Shown piece after piece: positions 58,597-64,000 of a DNA stretch of 64,000 nucleotides. Source of the stretch: an uncultured Alteromonadaceae bacterium (GTDB lineage: Bacteria > Pseudomonadota > Gammaproteobacteria > Enterobacterales > Alteromonadaceae); the NCBI GenBank assembly GCA_947494925.1, contig CANLWS010000012.1, forward strand, positions 62,001 through 126,000, given 5' to 3'. The notes beneath the pieces are model-generated. The model had not been told where the DNA came from, searched no databases, and saw only the letters and a list, made by a program, of their open reading frames with translations. Positions within the stretch are counted from its first letter, which is position 1, and each line of letters starts with the position of its first letter. Position numbers and translations under genes: made by a program.

Positions 58597-59389
58597 AATT
58601 CAGAATATGCGGTGTTATCAAGTCGGGGTGTGTCATGTGCAGACAGTGTCCTTTGGCCTGAAAAATTTCTAAATCTGAACTGGGAATGCTTTTGTGCATG
58701 TATTTCCCTATGTCCACTGAGGCAAGTGAATCTTCCGCACTTTGCAGAATAAGTGTTGGGTGCCTTACTTTTTGTAATTGCTGTCGGTAGTCGGAAAAAA
58801 ATGTCGCTTTGGCAAACGTCTTTGCCGTAGAGGGGTCAGTAGTACAAAAGCTTTCGGTAAGTTCGTCAATCAAATTAGCATCATTTTGCGTACCCATTAC
58901 CAGCGGAGCCAGATAGTTTGCCCAGCCAATATAGTTTTTATCCATTAACTTAATCAGTTCCTCAAGATCTTCAGGTTCAAACCCTCCCATATAATCCGGT
59001 GGATCATTTAAAAAACAGGGAGATGGGCACACCATAATTAATTGTTTGAACAGTTTGGGCTTTTCAAGCGACGCCAGAACTCCAATCATACTGCTCACAG
59101 AATGGCCGATAAAAATCACTTCATACAATGCAAGGGATTCACAAATTTCAATAATATCCCCAGCGTAACCATCCAGGGTTGAATAGCGAGCCTTATCGAA
59201 TTGGGATAAGTCGGACTTCCCGGAACCTACATAATCAAAAAGTACCAGCTTATAGTCATTTACCAGGTTTTTACTTAGAAACCGCCACATACGTTGGTCG
59301 CAGCCAAATCCATGGGCAAGCATTATGGTTTGCTCACCACTCCCAAGCACTTGTACATTGTTTCTGGTGCAAATCTCGTTTTTAAACAT
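58586..59389 (-). CDS. RsbQ-like alpha/beta hydrolase
   Basis: A 267-aa alpha/beta hydrolase that follows Bacillus RsbQ almost throughout: LGSGEQTIMLAHGFGCDQRMWR, LFDYVGSGKSDLSQFD, YSTLDGYAGDI, PSPCFLNDPPDYMGGFE and FFSDYRQQL. The triad is visible: Ser in GHSVSS, Asp in SAEDSL, His in KGHCLHM. RsbQ works with the PAS domain of the phosphatase RsbP, probably producing or delivering a hydrophobic ligand. Here the next gene, overlapping by 11 nt, encodes a PAS-GGDEF protein, so the same pairing is expected with c-di-GMP as output. Confidence 0.9.
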   Translation of the reverse strand: MFKNEICTRNNVQVLGSGEQTIMLAHGFGCDQRMWRFLSKNLVNDYKLVLFDYVGSGKSDLSQFDKARYSTLDGYAGDIIEICESLALYEVIFIGHSVSSMIGVLASLEKPKLFKQLIMVCPSPCFLNDPPDYMGGFEPEDLEELIKLMDKNYIGWANYLAPLVMGTQNDANLIDELTESFCTTDPSTAKTFAKATFFSDYRQQLQKVRHPTLILQSAEDSLASVDIGKYMHKSIPSSDLEIFQAKGHCLHMTHPDLITPHILNYVR

Positions 59390-59615
59390 TCTTCACCCTG
59401 TATCTGATCCACCTAGCCGAAATATCAGATTTATGAACAAAAACAGTCGGTAAAGTTATTGTGCAGTAATTATCAGTATGTAACAACGAAGATCGCGTAA
59501 TAGACGTGAGAAGGTTTTTAAATCGTTTTCAAAGAATAAAAATAGTGACTACATTGTTAAGTAGTTACTTAATTACGAACAAAGAATAGTTTCATCAAAG
59601 GGAAGATAACTGACT

Positions 59616-60374
59616 ATGCTGACACAGTTTTTTGCCGATACTTTTGCCTCTCAGCAAGAACTGTTGTGGTTGCTGACCATTGCCATTGATCTCGGTTTCG
59701 CAGTGCTATTATTCCGTTTATTCGGACGACAAGGTTTATATGCCTGTATTATTATCAGTCTGGTGCTGGCAAATCTTCAGGGGCCGAAGTTGACAGAAAT
59801 ATTCGGTTTGCAGACAAGTATGGGGGTGATTCTCTACTCCAGTATTTATTTTGCTACCGATTTGCTCAGTGAGCGTTACGGTCGGGCAGAAGCAAACCGA
59901 GCAGTCATGATTGGTTTGGTCGTCAGCGTGATTTTTATTGTGATGACCAGTATCAGTTTAATGTACCTTCCCTCCTCGAACCCCAAAACGACGGAATTTG
60001 CCCAGACTATTCATCAGGCAACGGCTAGCCTGTTTAATTTTAGCCCACGCTTTGTACTCGGATCTCTGCTGGCCTATTACATCAGCCAACGGTTTGATGT
60101 GTGGATCTATCATGTCATCCGGGAAAAAACCCAGGGACGGCACCTCTGGTTGCGTAACAACCTTTCCACACTGCTCTCCCAGGCACTTGACACTCTGATA
60201 TACGGCATAGTGGTATGGTGGGGTGTCGTCGATTTTGTAACAGCAATGCAGTTAGCGCTGGCAAAATATTTGTTTAAAGTCATTATCGCGCTTGTTGATA
60301 CGCCATTTCTCTATTGGGCTAGCAGTTGGAAAATTGCGCATCAGGACTGGGTTGGCTCCAAGCAAAGTTTTTAG
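59616..60374 (+). CDS. Queuosine precursor transporter, YhhQ/VUT family
   Basis: A 252-aa protein with about six transmembrane helices. Family marks: IIISLVLANLQGPKLTEIFG, YSSIYFATDLLSERYGRAEANRAV, and the C-terminal RFDVWIYHVIREKTQGRHLWLRNNLSTLLSQALDTLIY. The ATDLLSE-YGR segment is characteristic. It imports preQ0 or preQ1 for queuosine modification of tRNA. No preQ1-riboswitch was recognised in 59390-59615. Confidence in the family is high; the exact substrate is by family. Confidence 0.9.
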   Translation: MLTQFFADTFASQQELLWLLTIAIDLGFAVLLFRLFGRQGLYACIIISLVLANLQGPKLTEIFGLQTSMGVILYSSIYFATDLLSERYGRAEANRAVMIGLVVSVIFIVMTSISLMYLPSSNPKTTEFAQTIHQATASLFNFSPRFVLGSLLAYYISQRFDVWIYHVIREKTQGRHLWLRNNLSTLLSQALDTLIYGIVVWWGVVDFVTAMQLALAKYLFKVIIALVDTPFLYWASSWKIAHQDWVGSKQSF

Positions 60375-60544
60375 CGAAACTATTAACTTGATCTAGGCCA
60401 AGACTTTTAACGTTTCTTACTCAGAGGACGTGAATATTCAGTGTCCAAGTGATCAAATATTTAGCGAGATTGTTATAATTCGCTATAGCGTACTAAATAG
60501 CTTATTGTGGATTGTCTGCATCCTATTTTGAGGTAAACCTAGAA

Positions 60545-61369
60545 GTGATAAAAGACGTAAGAGTGATACTGGTGTTTATCGCCATGAGTTTTTCAGTGGT
60601 TTTTTCAGCTGAGGCGACACTGACGGATTTGCAGGCGCTACCCGGACTTAAACGCTTTAATCCGGATAGTCAGTTGGGGCTCTTTTCTGATAAAGATATT
60701 AAGTCAGTCAGGGTTGGTCAAAACATTCTTAATGCTGCCGCGCAATTGCAACAACAAGGCGGTGAAGTTCATTATATCTCCAGAGGAAGCCGCAGCAGAA
60801 ACGTCAAAATCAGTTTTTACCAACCTTATCAGGATTCAAGGCTGGATCAGAGGTTTACCCTCAAATTCAATAAAGATAACGGCTTTATACATTTGATAGA
60901 AGTGAATTATAAGCTCGATAGTGCCTATCTGGATATGCAACCTGTCTATCAGAAAATTGTTGAAAATGCGGTCCTGAAATATGGAGAGCCTTTGCTGATG
61001 GAGGCGGTCAGGGCGAGTGTCACTCAACCTGCAGCAGAGGTGCTTGCCAGACAATACATTGATTCTTTAAAAGTCGATCCCACAATAAAAGCCAAAGTCA
61101 GCGCATTTTTCGACGATAAGATAATTACTTCCAGAACACGTTTTGTTGAGTCTGAAAACGGCCGAGCTATGTTAATCAGCGGTTTTAATGAGTGTTACCT
61201 TTGGCTTGGTGAAGGCTATGCAGAAATCTTAAGCTTGTGCGCGCTGCGAAAAAGCAAAGTTAATATGAAAGGACAAACGGTAACAATGGATTTGTACAAT
61301 TTTAACATTGAAATTGAGGTTGAAAACTATCGAGCTCCTACAGCCGAACAGTTGGATATCATCCTCTAA
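60545..61369 (+). CDS. Exported protein of unknown function
   Basis: A 274-aa protein. A GTG at 60545, 9 nt after GAGG, gives a clean signal peptide (MIKDVRVILVFIAMSFSVVFSAEA) cut before TLTDLQ. A longer frame from 60512 would put a polar stretch before it and is rejected. The mature part is mixed alpha/beta, with no recognised domain; segments like GEVHYISRGSRSRNVKISFYQP and CYLWLGEGYAEILSLCALRK could be strands. It ends 5 nt from the convergent SDR gene. Confidence 0.65.
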   Translation: MIKDVRVILVFIAMSFSVVFSAEATLTDLQALPGLKRFNPDSQLGLFSDKDIKSVRVGQNILNAAAQLQQQGGEVHYISRGSRSRNVKISFYQPYQDSRLDQRFTLKFNKDNGFIHLIEVNYKLDSAYLDMQPVYQKIVENAVLKYGEPLLMEAVRASVTQPAAEVLARQYIDSLKVDPTIKAKVSAFFDDKIITSRTRFVESENGRAMLISGFNECYLWLGEGYAEILSLCALRKSKVNMKGQTVTMDLYNFNIEIEVENYRAPTAEQLDIIL

Positions 61370-61374
61370 GGGGG

Positions 61375-62121
61375 TTATCTGCCCCCAGCTACATCGATAA
61401 ATGTGCCTGTTACATAGGACGCGGAATCAGACAACAGCCAACAAATTGGTTCGGCCACTTCTTCAACAGATCCACCTCGTTGCATGGGAATAGCTGACTT
61501 TATGCGATCCACCCGCCCGGGCTCTCCGCCGTCAGCGTGCATGTCAGTGTAGATAAATCCTGGTCTGACACAGTTAACTCTGATCCCTTGATCGGCCAGT
61601 TCCAATGACAAGCCCCGCGTCAATGTATCGATTGCCCCTTTGCTGGCAGCGTAATCAATATATTCTCCTGGTGCGCCAATTCTGGAAGCCGCTGAAGATA
61701 CATTCACTATTGCGCCACCTTGTCCGCTAAAATCAGTGGACATGCGTTTAACCGCTTCCTTGCTACATAAAAAACTGCTGGTCACATTGGTTGATAAAAT
61801 CCGGTTGACTCTATCGGCATCCATCTCCACAAGTGGCATTTGTGGCATCAGTATGGCCGCGTTGTTGACCAGGCCAGTCAAATTGCCAAGTTGCACGTCA
61901 ATTTCGTCAAACATCCTCAATACCTGTGATTCAACAGACACATCTGCCTGCACAGCAATCGCATTTCTGCCCAAGGCCCTTGCTTGTTCGCAAATATCAT
62001 CTGCCCTGGTTTGGTTAGAGCAATAATTCACACAAATATCGTGCCCCTGTCTTGCCAACATTAATGCTGTAGCAGCGCCGATACCGCGACTACCCCCGGT
62101 GATTAGTGTGGTTTTTTGCAA
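61375..62121 (-). CDS. Short-chain dehydrogenase/reductase (SDR)
   Basis: A 248-aa classical SDR. The cofactor loop is [18 protein letters not shown] (TGxxxGIG). LVNNAAIL is the NNAG-type motif, the catalytic Ser lies in VNVSSAASR, and YxxxK is YAASKGA. The C-terminal [24 protein letters not shown] is the typical end. It probably reduces a sugar or ketone using NADPH; the substrate is unknown. The start is a TTG with GAGGAG 8 nt upstream, and it overlaps the end of the chemoreceptor gene by 19 nt. Confidence 0.92.
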   Translation of the reverse strand: MQKTTLITGGSRGIGAATALMLARQGHDICVNYCSNQTRADDICEQARALGRNAIAVQADVSVESQVLRMFDEIDVQLGNLTGLVNNAAILMPQMPLVEMDADRVNRILSTNVTSSFLCSKEAVKRMSTDFSGQGGAIVNVSSAASRIGAPGEYIDYAASKGAIDTLTRGLSLELADQGIRVNCVRPGFIYTDMHADGGEPGRVDRIKSAIPMQRGGSVEEVAEPICWLLSDSASYVTGTFIDVAGGR

Positions 62122-63248
62122 TTCACTAACTCCTCAAGTCCTGAATTAATTTGCAAAATTAACTCAGAAGCCTCAGTTCCCAAGGCGATATTTTTTGCCG
62201 AACCTTTGATCGCTTTTCGGGTATCCTCAGCCAACACATCAACACGCTCAGCTATTGTTGCCAGTCTGGTTTTCTCATCCTGTAGCTGACTTTCAACCTG
62301 TTCCAGACTGGATCGAACTACAATAGATGCATCAGATACTTGCTGAGTAGAAAGATGTATGGAATTTTCACCGCTGGCCGTCGCCAACTGAGCCTTGCTC
62401 ATTGAGGATGTTAATGATGACAGTGCGGAGTCCAGGCTTTGCTGATGCCTATTCAAGGTGCTCAGGTGAGAATCAATTTTGATTGCATTTTGTTTGGTTT
62501 GGGCTGCCAGGTTTTTTACTTCGTCTGCGACCACAGCAAAACCTCTGCCAGCTTCACCAGCACGGGCTGCTTCGATGGCGGCGTTTAGCGCTAATAAATT
62601 GGTCTGATCGGAAATAGTAGTGATGCCGCTGGCAAGTTCAGCAATACTTTCAAACTCGTTCAGAAATTGTTGTATTTCCGTCGACAGTCCCTGTGTCGCT
62701 TCAAAAGAAACCTTCACATCATCGCCCAAATCAGCAATGTGCTCACACACAGATTGAAAGGCGCTGTCAACACTGTTCAAAGAATCCTGACTATTGGCTG
62801 CTTGTAAGGCAAGTTGTTCACTTGTTTGTTCTGCATGCCTGGCTGTCTCGGCTACATCCTCCACAAAAGTGACCCGCTTACTTGAGGCTGCATTGACGTT
62901 GCGTGCGTTTTGCGTGATATCAGCCGTCAATATACTGAGCTGCTCGGTCACTTTTTGAATGGGCTTTTCAGCTTCTACCAGGTCCTGAGTAGGAATATCC
63001 AAAGCATGTTGTTGTTGGTGCAAGACAGACAATGCACCTGAATAGGTTGAAACGAAGTAGGGTACCAGATATGTTAACAACAGGCTTCCCCAGACAATGT
63101 CGGCATCGCCCCATATGACCTGTCCCTGATTAATCAGGTTCAGAATACTGCCCACCACCAGAGAGGTGTTCAGAGATCGTTTCACAAGTGAGCCTGAAAA
63201 AGCGACTTCTACCCAGGTATCTTGTTTTTGCAGCACTGCTGTTGTCAT
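62103..63248 (-). CDS. Chemoreceptor with NrtS-like membrane domain
   Basis: A 381-aa methyl-accepting chemotaxis protein. It lacks the usual periplasmic sensor and HAMP. Residues about 22-72 ([20 protein letters not shown], then [20 protein letters not shown]) form two helices that resemble NrtS, a small two-helix nitrate/nitrite transporter first described in marine cyanobacteria. The rest is a cytoplasmic coiled coil with the signalling tip [37 protein letters not shown]. It should signal to CheA/CheW. GGAGG precedes the start. Nitrate or nitrite sensing is inferred only from this resemblance. Confidence 0.85.
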   Translation of the reverse strand: MTTAVLQKQDTWVEVAFSGSLVKRSLNTSLVVGSILNLINQGQVIWGDADIVWGSLLLTYLVPYFVSTYSGALSVLHQQQHALDIPTQDLVEAEKPIQKVTEQLSILTADITQNARNVNAASSKRVTFVEDVAETARHAEQTSEQLALQAANSQDSLNSVDSAFQSVCEHIADLGDDVKVSFEATQGLSTEIQQFLNEFESIAELASGITTISDQTNLLALNAAIEAARAGEAGRGFAVVADEVKNLAAQTKQNAIKIDSHLSTLNRHQQSLDSALSSLTSSMSKAQLATASGENSIHLSTQQVSDASIVVRSSLEQVESQLQDEKTRLATIAERVDVLAEDTRKAIKGSAKNIALGTEASELILQINSGLEELVNCKKPH

Positions 63249-63329
63249 CTTGCCTCCGGTGTATCTCGCTTTTTATCATTTATTTTGTGGGTAAATGACC
63301 CTGTTTATTAGCAGCAAATTTCACGCTCG

Positions 63330-64000
63330 TTATTCTTTTAAAAACAACTGTGCCTCTCGTTGATCTATCCAAAAATCAAATTCACGCAAATAATTCATGC
63401 CTAACAACCCATCAGCTTCGCTGAATGATTCCATTGGTAACACTACAATGGCTATATCGTTTACCTGATAGTCTGCTATGGATAAATTCCGGATCCGATA
63501 AATAGGTGCGGTAATGAGTCCGCCCGCAGTGTTAACCCGATAGTTCCCGACAAATTCAGAGAAAGAAGAGCTGGATAACCTGGCAAAAGCATTGTCGGTT
63601 AACACTGTCGTAGAGGCGCCCGTATCTATCATCAGCCGCATTTTTTTGCTACCCATCCTGGCGTCTACCAAAAAATGATCTCCCCGCCTGACCAAGCCAA
63701 TCCCTCTGTCGAAGTTTTGTTCCTGAGGGGCTGAATCTTGCTGTGCTACTGGTGTTTCATAATTATCTCTTAACAGTGCACGGATACGAATCACATCGGG
63801 GTCATCCGGCAGCAAAGAAGCCAACACATATTCCATAAGTGATTCTGATTCAAGTCTGGCATAAGCTTCTGCCAACACGACAATAATACTCTTATTGGTG
63901 GGGTCAAATTGCCACAGTGGCTCTAAAAATGTAGCAAGAATATCCCAGGCATTTATCCCTCTGAGTTTTCTGACATTTTCACCTGTTAAGGATTCAATTC
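63330..64000 (-). CDS. Retroviral-type aspartic protease with helical N-terminus, 5' end outside window
   Basis: The frame stays open to the right edge; a GTG at 63878 lies inside coding-like sequence, so the true start is beyond 64000. The visible 223 residues begin with a TPR-like helical region (ESLTGENVRKLRGINAWDIL, then VVLAEAYARLESESLMEYVLAS). A single-lobe aspartic protease domain follows: DARMGSKKMRLMIDTGASTTVLTDNAFARL, with the catalytic DTGAS, and then SEADGLLGMNYLREFDFWID, the GLLGMNFL motif of this family. As in retropepsins it must dimerise to form a full active site. Substrates are unknown. Confidence 0.85.
   Translation of the reverse strand, partial: IESLTGENVRKLRGINAWDILATFLEPLWQFDPTNKSIIVVLAEAYARLESESLMEYVLASLLPDDPDVIRIRALLRDNYETPVAQQDSAPQEQNFDRGIGLVRRGDHFLVDARMGSKKMRLMIDTGASTTVLTDNAFARLSSSSFSEFVGNYRVNTAGGLITAPIYRIRNLSIADYQVNDIAIVVLPMESFSEADGLLGMNYLREFDFWIDQREAQLFLKE

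Noticed and set aside
59390-59615. A preQ1 riboswitch before the YhhQ-type transporter gene
   Set aside because: No short hairpin followed by the A-rich preQ1 tail and ribosome-binding-site overlap could be drawn in this interval.

Overview
The window looks like a chromosomal segment of a marine gammaproteobacterium of the Alteromonadales, probably family Alteromonadaceae; the genus cannot be fixed by reading alone. The basis is the gene content and order (holD-rimI near prfC, argS, prfB-lysS, gshA, smrB-prmB-aroC), the proteobacterial form of each housekeeping protein, and a sensory/EPS repertoire typical of marine species. No rRNA, CRISPR array, insertion sequence, transposase or integrase gene was seen. 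One tRNA, tRNA-Trp(CCA), lies near the left edge. The first and last genes are cut by the window edges.

Layout. 0-2 kb: a kinase fragment, tRNA-Trp, holD and rimI. 1.9-4.45 kb: a small accessory locus between rimI and prfC. It has an 85-aa HTH protein, five tandem genes for 51-52-aa secreted peptides in an exact 175-bp array, a multi-pass membrane protein, and an XRE regulator translationally coupled to it. Near-identical 20-bp palindromes precede both the peptide array and the small HTH gene. The XRE regulator ends in almost the same residues as the last peptide (VMDYFGF), and every codon that can vary in that stretch does vary. I regard this as the best candidate for an undescribed peptide signalling or peptide toxin/immunity system. 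4.6-29 kb: mostly core metabolism and translation (prfC, argS, prfB with its programmed frameshift, lysS, a hibernation factor, a D-lactate/2-hydroxyacid dehydrogenase, panE-like, gshA, an M16 protease), with small membrane and sensory genes between.

29-34 kb: a truncated AlgD/UDP-glucose-dehydrogenase-like protein, then a nitric-oxide module: H-NOX, histidine kinase, and a convergent HTH-REC-degenerate HD-GYP response regulator preceded by an 18-bp-period iteron-like array. 34-53 kb: an exopolysaccharide/capsule locus (WecG fusion, sugar transferase, Wza-, Wzz- and Wzy-like proteins, pyruvyl transferase, four glycosyltransferases, flippase). It is flanked by a secreted LruC/DUF4114 protein on the left and a sigma-54 enhancer-binding response regulator on the right. 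At least four -24/-12 type promoters and a recurring upstream motif suggest the regulator drives much of this cluster.

53-64 kb: smrB, prmB, aroC, an MFS transporter, a STAS-like protein, an RsbQ-like hydrolase overlapping a PAS-GGDEF cyclase, a YhhQ-type queuosine-precursor transporter, an SDR, a chemoreceptor whose membrane segment resembles the nitrate/nitrite transporter NrtS, and a partial retroviral-type aspartic protease. All function calls come from reading motifs and overall similarity; no database search was run.
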